Source: Natrinema pellirubrum DSM 15624
GTDB lineage: Archaea; Halobacteriota; Halobacteria; Halobacteriales; Natrialbaceae
Direction of reading: 5' to 3'
Length of the DNA: 64,000 nucleotides
Assembly: GCF_000230735.2 (NCBI RefSeq)
Contig: NC_019962.1
Coordinates: forward strand, 186,001 to 250,000
The notes below the pieces were generated by a model. The model had not been told where the DNA came from and did no database searches. It saw only the letters and a list, made by a program, of their open reading frames with translations. How positions within the stretch are numbered: the first letter of the stretch is position 1; each line of letters begins with the position of its first letter. The translations under genes were made by a program, and so were the position numbers. Positions 17,011 to 25,325 of this stretch are shown here, one piece after another.

Positions 17011-17937
17011 ATGACCGATTTCCCGGTCCTCACCGACGGCGACGTGTACTCGCAGTTCGACTACGCACAGGTCGTCGACGCCATGCGCGACGCCTTCGCC
17101 GAACGCGCGGCCGGAACGCTCGAGGCCCCGCCGCGCTGGACGGTCCCGGCCGGCGAGGGCGACCTCCTCTTTACCGCGGGGGCTGCGACCGGGCCGACGA
17201 CCGCCGCCGGGTTTCGGGTCTACGAGACCCACGGCACCGGCGACGACCACACGGAACTGGTCGCGGTCTTCGACGCCGCCACTGGCGCGTTCGAGGGCCT
17301 GCTCGCGGGCCACGCCGTCGGCGGGCTTCGAACCGGCGGCATCGGCGGCGTCGCGATCGACGCACTCGCCCGTTCAGACGCCGACACGCTCGGGATCCTG
17401 GGCACGGGATTTCAGGCGCGAGCGCAGGTCGGCGCGGCGTGTGCGGCCCGCGACTTCGCCGATGTCGTCGTCTACAGCCCGACCGCCGAGAGCCGCGCGT
17501 CCTTCGCCGACACCCTCGAGGGCGAGGTCGAGCCGACCGTTCGCGCGGCCAGCGACCCCGAACCGGTCGTCCGCGAGGCCGACGCGCTCGTCTGTGCGAC
17601 CAATAGCGAAGAGCCCGTATTCGACCCCGACTGGCTCGAGGCCGGGACCCACGTCACGACGATCGGCCCGCGGTTCGACGACGCCCACGAACTCCCCCTC
17701 GAGGCCGTCGACCGGGCCGACGCGATCGTGACCGACTCGCTCCCGCAGGTCGACGCCTACGACCGCCCGTACATCGCCTCGGGCGCGGACCGCGACCGGA
17801 TGGTCGAACTCGCCGCCGTCCTCGAGGACCCCGAACTCGGCCGCCAGCGCGCTGACGACCTCACGCTGTTTTGCTCGGTCGGGCTGGCCGGGACGGAGGT
17901 CGTCCTCGGGAAGCGGTTCCTCGAGCGGTTCGCGTAG
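17011..17937 (+). CDS. Ornithine cyclodeaminase/mu-crystallin family protein
   Basis: 308 residues. NAD(P)-binding centre GILGTGFQARAQV (about 125-135), preceded by the family substrate region GGLRTGGIGGVAIDAL and followed by CATNSEEPVF and GSLP-like motifs. Members include ornithine cyclodeaminase, alanine dehydrogenase of archaea and ketimine reductases, so the substrate cannot be assigned. The ATG at 17011 starts MTDFPVLTDGDV as usual for the family; another ATG at 16984 would add nine residues. Divergent from trpS. Confidence 0.88.
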   Translation: MTDFPVLTDGDVYSQFDYAQVVDAMRDAFAERAAGTLEAPPRWTVPAGEGDLLFTAGAATGPTTAAGFRVYETHGTGDDHTELVAVFDAATGAFEGLLAGHAVGGLRTGGIGGVAIDALARSDADTLGILGTGFQARAQVGAACAARDFADVVVYSPTAESRASFADTLEGEVEPTVRAASDPEPVVREADALVCATNSEEPVFDPDWLEAGTHVTTIGPRFDDAHELPLEAVDRADAIVTDSLPQVDAYDRPYIASGADRDRMVELAAVLEDPELGRQRADDLTLFCSVGLAGTEVVLGKRFLERFA

Positions 17938-17976
17938 CGAACGGTCGTCTCCCCCTCTGCAGTGGCGCACGCTATG

Positions 17977-18040
17977 CCACGGTGAGCCGCTGGCGAACCG
18001 TGGCCTGACGACGTGCGAGGGATGAGTGAGGGAACGTCGT
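17977..18040. terminator. Two successive stem-loops between convergent genes
   Basis: CCACGGT (17977-17983) pairs with ACCGTGG (17997-18003), and ACGACGT (18008-18014) pairs with ACGTCGT (18034-18040). They lie between the cyclodeaminase-family gene and convergent endA and may shape both 3' ends. Stems are only 7 bp. Confidence 0.35.
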
Positions 18041-18157
18041 GACCGAACGAATCGGTTGGGGAGGGCGTGGCCACTCCGTGTTGCCAGTCTGAGCAGAACA
18101 CTTGTCAGTTCGTCTTTCCGCGGTAGAACGCTCGTCTCGCGATCGTGAAACAGCTAG

Positions 18158-19234
18158 TTAGGGTGTCAATCGCTCGAGCGACCACCACTCGATCCCGTCG
18201 CCGTCGGCCGCCTCGTCGCCCACCAGCGCGAACACCATCGTCTTCCGGACGCCATGTGCCAGCCGCACGTCCAGCGCCAGATCCCGCGGCTCGAAGACGT
18301 GGTCGGCCGGATGCACCCGCACCAGCAGTTCGGAGTGGCCCAGGTTCTCGACGGACTCCACGTTGGCGTAGGTCCGGAAGTCAGCGCCGAACTTGTAGCC
18401 CGTCTTCGGCACGACGCCGCGCTCGCGCAGTGCCGCGTAGACCCGCAGCCGGCGGTCGAACCGCTCGCCTTCGACCTCCCGGCCCCGCTCGCGGACCGTC
18501 GTCGGCTCGAGATCGATCGCCTCCCGTTCGGCCAGATAGGCCGCCTCGAGCAGGGAACACTGCAGCGTCGGCTCGTCGTACTCCCGGCCCTCGAGGGGCT
18601 GGCCGTAGAACGTCTGCTCATAGAGGTCAAGCGGCGGCTCCCAGACGACCACCCGGTCGGCCAGCAGGTCGGCCTCGCAGCCGTCGGGGAGGTCGGCGTC
18701 GGACCCCGATGTCCCGGTGGGATCGCGCCGGTCGACCTCGAAATAGGTAATCTCGCTCTCCTCGTCGACGACCGCCAGCACGCCCGGCTGGAGTTCCATG
18801 GCGGGAATGTCCGTTCGCTCGCCGATGATTCGCAGGGCGTAGGCGATCTCGCCGTCGCCGGGGCCTTTCCCCCGCGGGAAGACCGCGAAGTCGGCCGCGC
18901 CGCCCGGCGGGTCGGCCACCCACGGCTCCGCGGCCGGCGAGAGGTAGAACCCGCGCGAGCGCAGGTCCGCGTAGACGAGAAACCGCACGCCGAAGTCGGC
19001 CCCCGGCTCCCGCGAAATGAACTCGCGAAAGCCCAACCGCTCGCCGCTCGCGTCGTCGACGACCGCCTCGAGGTCTCCTCGGTAGAGCAGATGGGCCGCT
19101 TCCACGGGTGCGAGCGCGATCTCGTTGCCGGAGAGCGGGTAGCCGTAGCCCCGCGAGTCGTGATACCGCTGGCGCGCGTCGCCGCCGACCCGGACGACGC
19201 CGTCGGCCGCGTCGAACCGCCCCTCGAGTGTCAT
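18158..19234 (-). CDS. endA: tRNA-intron endonuclease
   Basis: 358 residues. This is the duplicated, homodimeric form of archaeal splicing endonuclease, about twice the 180-residue subunit. It cleaves bulge-helix-bulge motifs in pre-tRNA and pre-rRNA. The active C-terminal half has the catalytic triad Tyr289 (in ADFRTY), His300 (in GHSELL) and Lys331 (in GVRKTMV), with the spacing expected for the family. The N-terminal half is the degenerate copy lacking the triad. Start ATG 19232-19234. Relevant here because the rRNA operon at 38.7-43.8 kb has the processing stems this enzyme cuts. Confidence 0.95.
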   Translation of the reverse strand: MTLEGRFDAADGVVRVGGDARQRYHDSRGYGYPLSGNEIALAPVEAAHLLYRGDLEAVVDDASGERLGFREFISREPGADFGVRFLVYADLRSRGFYLSPAAEPWVADPPGGAADFAVFPRGKGPGDGEIAYALRIIGERTDIPAMELQPGVLAVVDEESEITYFEVDRRDPTGTSGSDADLPDGCEADLLADRVVVWEPPLDLYEQTFYGQPLEGREYDEPTLQCSLLEAAYLAEREAIDLEPTTVRERGREVEGERFDRRLRVYAALRERGVVPKTGYKFGADFRTYANVESVENLGHSELLVRVHPADHVFEPRDLALDVRLAHGVRKTMVFALVGDEAADGDGIEWWSLERLTP

Positions 19235-19467
19235 AGCCGGGTGTTTGCCGGCCGGCACTAAGTGGCTGCGGATCGATCCCTTGACCTCCCTCCCGTCTCC
19301 CGGACGGGCGAACGTCCCTTCGGTGACTCGATCGAACCCTCCGAGCGGATGCAGTGGTGTTGCAGGGGGTGTGGTCGGGGTCGGCCGGCGCGGTGATCGT
19401 GTTCGATTCAGGGCCCACCTCCAGCCGACAGTAGATTTATTGCTCCAGTAATGATAGTGTCTGTGTC

Positions 19468-19968
19468 ATGTCTACCGTCCACCTCGATCCCCCGATCAAG
19501 CGACGAGTAGCCGAACCCGTTCTTGCTGTCCTCGCAGTCGCCCTGATGGTCACGGTAGTCACTGAACCCGTGACGCTTTTCGAGACCACCTTCGATTCGC
19601 TTTGGCTGCCAATAACGATACTCGTTTCCGGACTGCTCGCCCTCTCCGTCCTGATCGGTGTTCTGACACACGGGATCAGACTCGGGTCGGCAGTTCTCGG
19701 TTCCGGCACCCGATCTCAGCCCGGTGATACGGCGGTGAGTCGGATCCTCGCCTCGGTCGTACTCGGTGTTTTCGCTCTGTTCTCCCTGTGGTGGGCCGTT
19801 GCAACCCTGTTCGTTCACTATCTGGTGGACACGGGCGGTGTTTCCCCGTCGATCTGGGCGCTGTTGTTTGGCGGGGTACTCGGTACCCTCGTCTTGTTAC
19901 GGACCGCGTTCTTTCAGTTGTTCCCGGAGGGGCCACTCGCCCGACTGCGTTGCCGGTCCCTCAAGTGA
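19468..19968 (+). CDS. Four-helix membrane protein, unknown function
   Basis: 166 residues with four hydrophobic segments (about 17-36, 46-66, 88-112 and 125-146), a short basic N-terminus before helix 1 and a basic C-terminal tail (RLRCRSLK), which suggests both ends are cytoplasmic. No catalytic motif is visible. It lies divergent from endA with about 230 nt between. Codon use is less GC-biased than the neighbours. Confidence 0.7.
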   Translation: MSTVHLDPPIKRRVAEPVLAVLAVALMVTVVTEPVTLFETTFDSLWLPITILVSGLLALSVLIGVLTHGIRLGSAVLGSGTRSQPGDTAVSRILASVVLGVFALFSLWWAVATLFVHYLVDTGGVSPSIWALLFGGVLGTLVLLRTAFFQLFPEGPLARLRCRSLK

Positions 19969-20168
19969 TCCGGCCTCGGTTCGTCCGCGCTAGTAGAACA
20001 GCGACCGTCCGTTCTCGAGTTGTTTTAGCCGTGTCGGCCCAGCCATCACAGAACCGTGGCTTCGATCACACGTTGTCCGGTGGAATCATGTTCCCGTCAC
20101 TGCGAAGGCGGCTGGGCGGCGTCCCATCGCGGATCGGCGCTCGAGTATCTGCGTTCGTGACGGCTCGC

Positions 20169-20945
20169 TCAGTCGTCGGCTGCGGCATCGCTCTCGAGCG
20201 GTCCCTCGAGCGCCCGGTCACAGGTGGCATCGAGACAGCGGACCCCGCTGGCGGTTTCGAAGGTCGGCAGCCCACAGCCACACTCGCCGTCGACGACACC
20301 GGCGGGGACGGCGAAGCCGATCTCACAGTCGGGATAGTGTTCGCAGCCGGCGATGAGCCCGCCCCGCCGGAGGATCCGGAGATCGCCGTCGCAGTCCGGT
20401 TCGGGGCAGTTCCACTCGCGGTCGAAGGCCTCTTTGACCGCCGCGTCGAGCGATTCACAGCCCCGATCGAGACAGACGTTGAAGGCCAGCCCGCGCTCGA
20501 CGCGCATCTTGGGGAGGCCACAGTCGCAGTCACATTGGTCCCCCCGAACCGTCGCGTCGGCGGGGACGCCGTACTCGTCGCCACAGCCGACACAGTGGAC
20601 CCCGCTCGAGCGCACTAAGGTCCCGTCGCAGTCGGGACAGGTACCGATGGGGGTCCCGGCCGCCGACGAGGGGTAGTGGGCGAACCCGTCCTGGTCGTGG
20701 GCGGCGATCCGCAGCGTCTGGGTGTCCTTCTTGGCGACGAGGGTGAACCCGCCGGTTCGGTCGCTCGAGACGCTGTCGGCGCGGGTCAGCCACGCGACGG
20801 GCTGGTAGCCGTCGGTGTCGTGGACCAACACGGTGTTGTCGGGTTTGACGATCGTGGTCACTCGACCCCGATACTCCTCGCGGTCGCCGTTCTCGGCGAT
20901 GACGGTACAGTCACCCGCAAGCACGCGGATCGCGTCGTCGATCAT
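20169..20945 (-). CDS. NucS-N-like domain protein with zinc-ribbon repeats
   Basis: 258 residues. The N-terminal 75 residues (VLAGDCTVIAE, RGRVTTIVKPDNTVLVHD, DGYQPVAWLTR) resemble the DNA-binding N-domain of the mismatch endonuclease NucS/EndoMS (DUF91). Instead of the RecB-like nuclease core, the rest has about four Cys-rich units with paired CxxC motifs (CPDC, CVGC, CDCDC, CPEPDC, CEHYPDC, CGCG, CLDATC), like topoisomerase C4 zinc fingers. This predicts a nucleic-acid-binding protein with no nuclease site of its own. The family resemblance is by eye. Confidence 0.65.
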   Translation of the reverse strand: MIDDAIRVLAGDCTVIAENGDREEYRGRVTTIVKPDNTVLVHDTDGYQPVAWLTRADSVSSDRTGGFTLVAKKDTQTLRIAAHDQDGFAHYPSSAAGTPIGTCPDCDGTLVRSSGVHCVGCGDEYGVPADATVRGDQCDCDCGLPKMRVERGLAFNVCLDRGCESLDAAVKEAFDREWNCPEPDCDGDLRILRRGGLIAGCEHYPDCEIGFAVPAGVVDGECGCGLPTFETASGVRCLDATCDRALEGPLESDAAADD

Positions 20946-21032
20946 GGCCGCGTTGGCCGCGGTATCGTACTTAAAATCGCGGTCGCGGTAGTCGTCCTCG
21001 CCACCGACAGTCCGCAGTTGCGCTAGTCGTCG

Positions 21033-21731
21033 TCAGTCCGCGGTCGGTTCGGTCGCCGTCTCGTTGCCGTCGCCGGGGCCGCCGGCTCGGCCCTCACCAG
21101 GGGCGTCGACCGGGCCGCCGGGGCCGCGATCGGTCCCGATCGAACGACCGACGTCGTCGCCGGCGATCGAGCGGGCGATCGCGGCCGTTTCCGGGCCGCC
21201 GAGGTCGCCGGCTCGAGCCCGTAACTGCCCGATCGCCTCGGCGTCAACGTCGTTGTCGGCGAGCGCTCGGTCGGGGACCTCGGCCGCGGCGGTTTCGGCC
21301 GCGGCGGTCCGACGCTCGATACTCCGCATCTCGGCGACGGCCGTCGCGACTTCCGCCCGGTAGTGACCCTCGCTGATCTCGCCGGTTTCGCGGGACTCGT
21401 TCAGAGTCGCGAGCCGTGACTCGAGTTCCGCCAGTCGCTGCCGACTCTCGTTGACTTCCGTGGCGATGACGGCTGCTTTCGTCTCGTTCGTCTCGGCGCT
21501 GGCGAATCGCACGCTGAAGGCCCGCTCCGAGACGTCGCCCTCGAGTTCGGCGTTCTGGACGCCGACGGCCGCGGCGAACTGTTCGCCGGGGGCGATCGAG
21601 TCGTTGCCTGCCTCGTCGGCGGTCTCCTCCTGCGCGCCGCCGGTCGGGGCGACGGTCGCCGCAGCCAGCGGGACCGCGACCGCTGCGACGAGTATGACCG
21701 CGACGAGCGTGATCGATGTGGGTCGGTTCAT
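21033..21731 (-). CDS. Secreted alpha-helical protein (DUF7096-like)
   Basis: 232 residues. A signal peptide (about 1-26, ending AAATVA) is followed by a helical region (about 50-190) rich in Glu/Ala/Arg with coiled-coil character (ESRQRLAELESRLATLNESR) and a glycine-rich acidic tail. No C-terminal anchor or lipobox is seen, so it is probably released or peripheral. It lies just downstream, on the same strand, of a membrane protein carrying a winged helix (21882-23072). Function unknown. Confidence 0.75.
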   Translation of the reverse strand: MNRPTSITLVAVILVAAVAVPLAAATVAPTGGAQEETADEAGNDSIAPGEQFAAAVGVQNAELEGDVSERAFSVRFASAETNETKAAVIATEVNESRQRLAELESRLATLNESRETGEISEGHYRAEVATAVAEMRSIERRTAAAETAAAEVPDRALADNDVDAEAIGQLRARAGDLGGPETAAIARSIAGDDVGRSIGTDRGPGGPVDAPGEGRAGGPGDGNETATEPTAD

Positions 21732-21881
21732 TGGTGGTGAGTGTCGCTCGATCGATACCAGGCGGGGCGAGGACTTGGGGTCATCGACGGTTAACGCCGT
21801 TCAACGCCGTTTTCGATCCGGTTCCGTCCGGCGATTTCGACGGTTTTCGGCCCGCGAGCGTCTCGGTCGATCCGACGCGAG

Positions 21882-23072
21882 TCATTCGTCCTCATCTGCC
21901 GAGTCCGGGACGATTCCGTCGTCGACCTCGGGCAGCGAGAGGACGTTCTCGCGGCCGAGCCGGAACGACTCGAGCTTGCCGTCCTCGCGGAGCCCGCTGA
22001 CGACCTTGCTGGTCTTTGCGTCGGTCCAGTCCAGTTCCTCGACGACCGCCTGTTGTTTCATCCGGCCGCCCCGCTCCCTGACCAGCCGAAGGACCTGTTC
22101 CTCGTTGCTCAGCAGTTCCGTGTCGACCTGTTCGGTCGTGCCCGCGGCCGCGGTCGCGGCGTCGCTTGCCGGGGCCGACACGTCCGCCGGACTCGAGTCG
22201 CCGGTCGACGCGGTCTCGGCAGCCGATCCGGATGGAGACTCGATGTCGGCACCGGATGCGGACCCGCCCCCGGAGCCGGCCGCAGGGGTCCCGTCGCCGG
22301 GCTGATCAGCCGTCGGCTCGCGGTTCCGGTACCACCACGTGCCGGCGGCTCCGAGGCCGAGCAGGACGATCGCCACACCCGCGATCAACAGCGGACTCGA
22401 GCCGGTCGCGCCGCTCCCGGCGGTGACGACGACGCGGGGTTCGTCGTCGACGAAGTCGGTGTCGTCACCCCGCCAGATCACGGCCCGCTCGCGTTCGTCG
22501 TCCGGGTCGGGCGCGACCGACGTCCGCTCGTAGCCCTCGGGCCACTCGATCAGCAGTCGGGTGCCGTCGTCGAGGTAGAGTCCCGCGACGGCGTCGCCGG
22601 CCCGGAGCCGGTCGCCATCGACGGCGGCGAACCCGTCCCAGCGGAACGTGTACCTGACGACGCCGTACTCGCGGGCGAACGACTGGCGCTCGGTCTCGAC
22701 GGCGACATCGGTGGCGGCCATCTCCCGCCCGGTCGCGTTGCTCGCCGTCGCGACCGTCCCGTTCATCCGCTCGGCGAACCGCGCCGTGTGGTTTGCCGGA
22801 TCCTCCCGGATATCGTCGCGTAACGACTCGAACGCCGCCTCGCTCTCGTTGTCGTCGAGCCGGATCCAGAACTCGAGGGTCCAGTCGGCGCTGCCGTCGG
22901 CCCGGAGCGCGACGTCCATCCGGACCTCGTCGGCGTCGATCCCGTCCTGCTGGAGGGTAAACGGCTCCGACTGGCTCCCGCCCGTCGCCGCCGCTCCGGT
23001 AGCTGCGACGGGACCGGCAGTCACGAGGAGTATCACGACGACCGCGACCGTCACGCCGGCGCGACCGTTCAT
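21882..23072 (-). CDS. Membrane protein with external domain and cytoplasmic winged helix
   Basis: 396 residues: signal peptide (1-24), external beta-rich domain (about 40-225, with VRMDVALRADGSADWTLEFWIRL), one transmembrane helix (about 228-248), a low-complexity cytoplasmic linker (about 250-320), and a C-terminal winged helix (about 325-380: LLSNEEQVLRLVRERGGRMKQQAVVEELDWTDAKTSKVVSGL). The layout fits a one-component transmembrane regulator that senses something outside and binds DNA inside. Similar architectures (DUF7345/DUF7343) occur across haloarchaea. Targets unknown; the secreted gene downstream is a candidate. Confidence 0.85.
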   Translation of the reverse strand: MNGRAGVTVAVVVILLVTAGPVAATGAAATGGSQSEPFTLQQDGIDADEVRMDVALRADGSADWTLEFWIRLDDNESEAAFESLRDDIREDPANHTARFAERMNGTVATASNATGREMAATDVAVETERQSFAREYGVVRYTFRWDGFAAVDGDRLRAGDAVAGLYLDDGTRLLIEWPEGYERTSVAPDPDDERERAVIWRGDDTDFVDDEPRVVVTAGSGATGSSPLLIAGVAIVLLGLGAAGTWWYRNREPTADQPGDGTPAAGSGGGSASGADIESPSGSAAETASTGDSSPADVSAPASDAATAAAGTTEQVDTELLSNEEQVLRLVRERGGRMKQQAVVEELDWTDAKTSKVVSGLREDGKLESFRLGRENVLSLPEVDDGIVPDSADEDE

Positions 23073-23183
23073 ACGGGTCGGTACTTCCCAGCTCGCTTAA
23101 AACACACGGATGTCGGAAAACGGCACTTCACCCGCTAAAACGGGGTTCTGTGACGAATTCGACGAGAACGTATTGGGCGACTA

Positions 23184-23429
23184 TCACTCGCCGTTACCGT
23201 TCGGGATGGCCGCGACATCACCGGGCGTAACGCTCCGGATGGCCTCGCCGACGGCCTTGAGGGCACCGTCGAGGACGTCGGTGATCGTTTCGAGGAGGTC
23301 GGAGACGAAGTCCGGAACCCGATCGGGCAGGTCACTCGGCGGGCCGTCCGCGGGCTGTGCTGCCGCGACACCGGTCGCGCCGAGGATGAGAGTCAGTGCA
23401 ACCGCGATCGTGAGTATCGGTCGTTGCAT
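23184..23429 (-). CDS. Small secreted protein, paralogue of the 24479-25018 product
   Basis: 81 residues from ATG 23427-23429: a signal peptide (1-24, ending GVAAAQ), then a short mature region, DLPDRVPDFVSDLLETITDVLDGALKAVGEAIRSVTPGD. The mature core aligns with DLPEQAPDHVSAIHDRISAFLSG..ETSLGDAISEVTPDD of the gene at 24479-25018, so the two are paralogues. No cysteines. Function unknown. Confidence 0.7.
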   Translation of the reverse strand: MQRPILTIAVALTLILGATGVAAAQPADGPPSDLPDRVPDFVSDLLETITDVLDGALKAVGEAIRSVTPGDVAAIPNGNGE

Positions 23430-23556
23430 CACGGCTCGAGCGTGGCGGCTCACCCCTATCAACCGGCCAGTCGGTGACCGCGATTTGTGCCGATTTGAGC
23501 CGGATGTCGCCACCGTCGGCTGGGTATTGATCGCCGTCGGCCGATGGCGGGGCCGC

Positions 23557-23907
23557 TTACGCCCCCGGGACGCCGAACGCCCCGACGCCGAGTCCGAAGA
23601 CGGCGTTGAGGACGAACAGGATCGCGATCGCGGCGAGCCACGCGATGAACCCGATGGCCGCGGCCACCCCCCAGCCGCCGGGGTAGCGCCAGTTGATCAC
23701 CCACACCCAGGCGATTAGGGCGAGGATCGGGCCGAAAAGCGGGATCCACGCGGTCAGCCCCCACGCGAACCCGCCGAGGATCGCCGTGACGAACGCGTGC
23801 GAGTAGTCGTCCACGTCGGCGACGACCCGCGCGCTGGCGTAGATCGCCAGCCCGCCGACTATCAGTGCGACCAGAAACGCGACGAACGAGCCGACGATGG
23901 AAACCAT
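23557..23907 (-). CDS. Four-helix membrane protein, paralogue of the 24080-24454 product
   Basis: 116 residues, mostly hydrophobic, with about four transmembrane helices. Shared with the neighbour at 24080-24454: a VVAxxxDYxHAxVTA segment, a PLxGxxLAxxAWxxVxxWRY segment and the C-terminal ending GVPG. The duplicated pair sits between the two paralogous secreted genes. Function unknown. Confidence 0.75.
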   Translation of the reverse strand: MVSIVGSFVAFLVALIVGGLAIYASARVVADVDDYSHAFVTAILGGFAWGLTAWIPLFGPILALIAWVWVINWRYPGGWGVAAAIGFIAWLAAIAILFVLNAVFGLGVGAFGVPGA

Positions 23908-24079
23908 ACGAACCGGTACGCTTTCAATACACTTGATACCTCCCTCGCGATAACCGCCCGCGTGAGGCTGTCACCGCCGGGGAGACGGCTCGTAGACGGT
24001 AGTGTTCGGAAGAAGCGTCAGCGGGGTGGTGGGGGATACGTCAGCGGGACAGGTACGGAACCGTCAGCGGGAGCGCGAT

Positions 24080-24454
24080 TCAGGTGCCCGGCACGCCGAG
24101 CGCCGACACCGAGCCGATACCGACCAGCTCGAGGGCCGCGAGGACGACCACGGCGGCCGCCCAGGCGGCGACGCCGACACCGGCCGAGCGGAGCCAGCCG
24201 AGGCCGTAGCGCCACTTGACGACCGCGATCCAGGCGACGATCGCCAGCAGGCCGCCGATCAGTGGCACCGACTCGAGGACCGCCCAGGCGAGGGCGGCCA
24301 GCAGCGCGGTCACCACCGCGTGGCCGTAATCGCGGGTCTCGGCGACGACGTAGGTGCCGGCCTGGAGGGCCGCGCCGCCGACCAGCAGGCTCACCGCAAA
24401 CGCCAGCAGTCGGTCCTCGAGTCCGATCGGTGCCGGCTGTGCGAATGGGGGCAT
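24080..24454 (-). CDS. Four-helix membrane protein, second copy
   Basis: 124 residues, the paralogue of the 23557-23907 product. It carries a longer N-terminus (MPPFAQPAPIGLEDR) and ends SALGVPGT. It starts only 24 nt after the stop of the secreted acidic protein gene upstream (24479-25018), so those two are probably co-transcribed. Function unknown. Confidence 0.75.
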   Translation of the reverse strand: MPPFAQPAPIGLEDRLLAFAVSLLVGGAALQAGTYVVAETRDYGHAVVTALLAALAWAVLESVPLIGGLLAIVAWIAVVKWRYGLGWLRSAGVGVAAWAAAVVVLAALELVGIGSVSALGVPGT

Positions 24455-24478
24455 AGGTGTGTAGCGTTACCGGGTGGT

Positions 24479-25018
24479 CTATTCGTCGGTCGAGTCGTCG
24501 GTTTCGTCGTCAGCGTCTTCGTCGGCGGTGTCGCCGGCGTTGCTCTCGTCTGACTGTTCGTCGTCGGTTTCGTCGTCAGCGTCGTTGTCCTCGTCGGTGG
24601 TGTCGTCGGCGTCGCTCTCGTCGGAGTCGTCACCGCTCTCGGTCGCGTCATCTTCGTCGGCAGCGTCCTCGTCGTCCGGCGTGACCTCACTGATCGCGTC
24701 GCCGAGCGAGGTCTCGAGGTCGCCGCTCAGGAACGCCGAGATCCGGTCGTGGATCGCGGAGACGTGGTCGGGGGCCTGCTCAGGGAGGTCGACGGCGGGC
24801 CCCTGGCCGTTCCGGTCGTCAGCGCCGGCGGCTCCGTTCTCGCTGCCGTTGTCGTGGTCGTCTGCGGATCCTGCGCGGTCGTTCGCAGGGTGGTCGTCGG
24901 CAGTACTGTCCGCGCCCGTGTCCACGGAGACGGGCGCGGAGCCGGGTGCCGCGGCGGCGAACCCGGTGGCTGCGATCAATGCGGCGAGTGCGACTGCGAT
25001 GATGGTCGTTCGGTTCAT
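24479..25018 (-). CDS. Secreted protein with long Asp/Glu/Thr/Ser tail
   Basis: 179 residues from ATG 25016-25018 (an ATG three codons earlier is also possible). Signal peptide (1-24), acidic linker, the conserved core DLPEQAPDHVSAIHDRISAF (about 75-115), then a tail of about 65 residues made of irregular DDETDD/ESDADD/TADEDAD units. At DNA level the tail is a TCGTCGG-like low-complexity stretch at 24481-24680, prone to length change by slippage. Paralogue of the 23184-23429 product, which lacks the tail. Confidence 0.75.
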   Translation of the reverse strand: MNRTTIIAVALAALIAATGFAAAAPGSAPVSVDTGADSTADDHPANDRAGSADDHDNGSENGAAGADDRNGQGPAVDLPEQAPDHVSAIHDRISAFLSGDLETSLGDAISEVTPDDEDAADEDDATESGDDSDESDADDTTDEDNDADDETDDEQSDESNAGDTADEDADDETDDSTDE

Positions 25019-25325
25019 AGCTCGCATCCGATTCTCGGCGGGTCGACGCACTTGAAGGGGTGATGCCGTGAACGCGCTTTGCCGCCGTTTTCGGGAGTTT
25101 GACCGACGGTTTCGCCCGTTTGTGCCCGGTTTACCGCGATCCGAGTGCTGGGGAGTCGGCGACACCCGGGCGACTCCGGCGCGACGACGGGACGGCGCGT
25201 CGCGCGACACGTGCCGCCGCCTCGAGCGGGCCGATCGGCGGCTCGGGACGAGCGATCGAGCGGGGCGTCCAGCGACGGCTGCCGAAGACACAAACGGCTT
25301 TGCTCGTCGCCGGCGACGAGGAGGT
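25019..25325. other. Intergenic region between divergent genes
   Basis: 307 nt between the acidic secreted protein (minus) and the DJ-1/PfpI gene (plus). Frames are open on both strands because of high GC, but none has family character or a good start. No TATA box is obvious for either gene. Confidence 0.35.

Noticed and set aside
24481-24680. TCGTCGG-like repeats as a CRISPR or microsatellite locus
   Set aside because: They are the codons of an acidic tail of a secreted protein; no spacer-repeat pattern. No CRISPR array was seen anywhere in the window.
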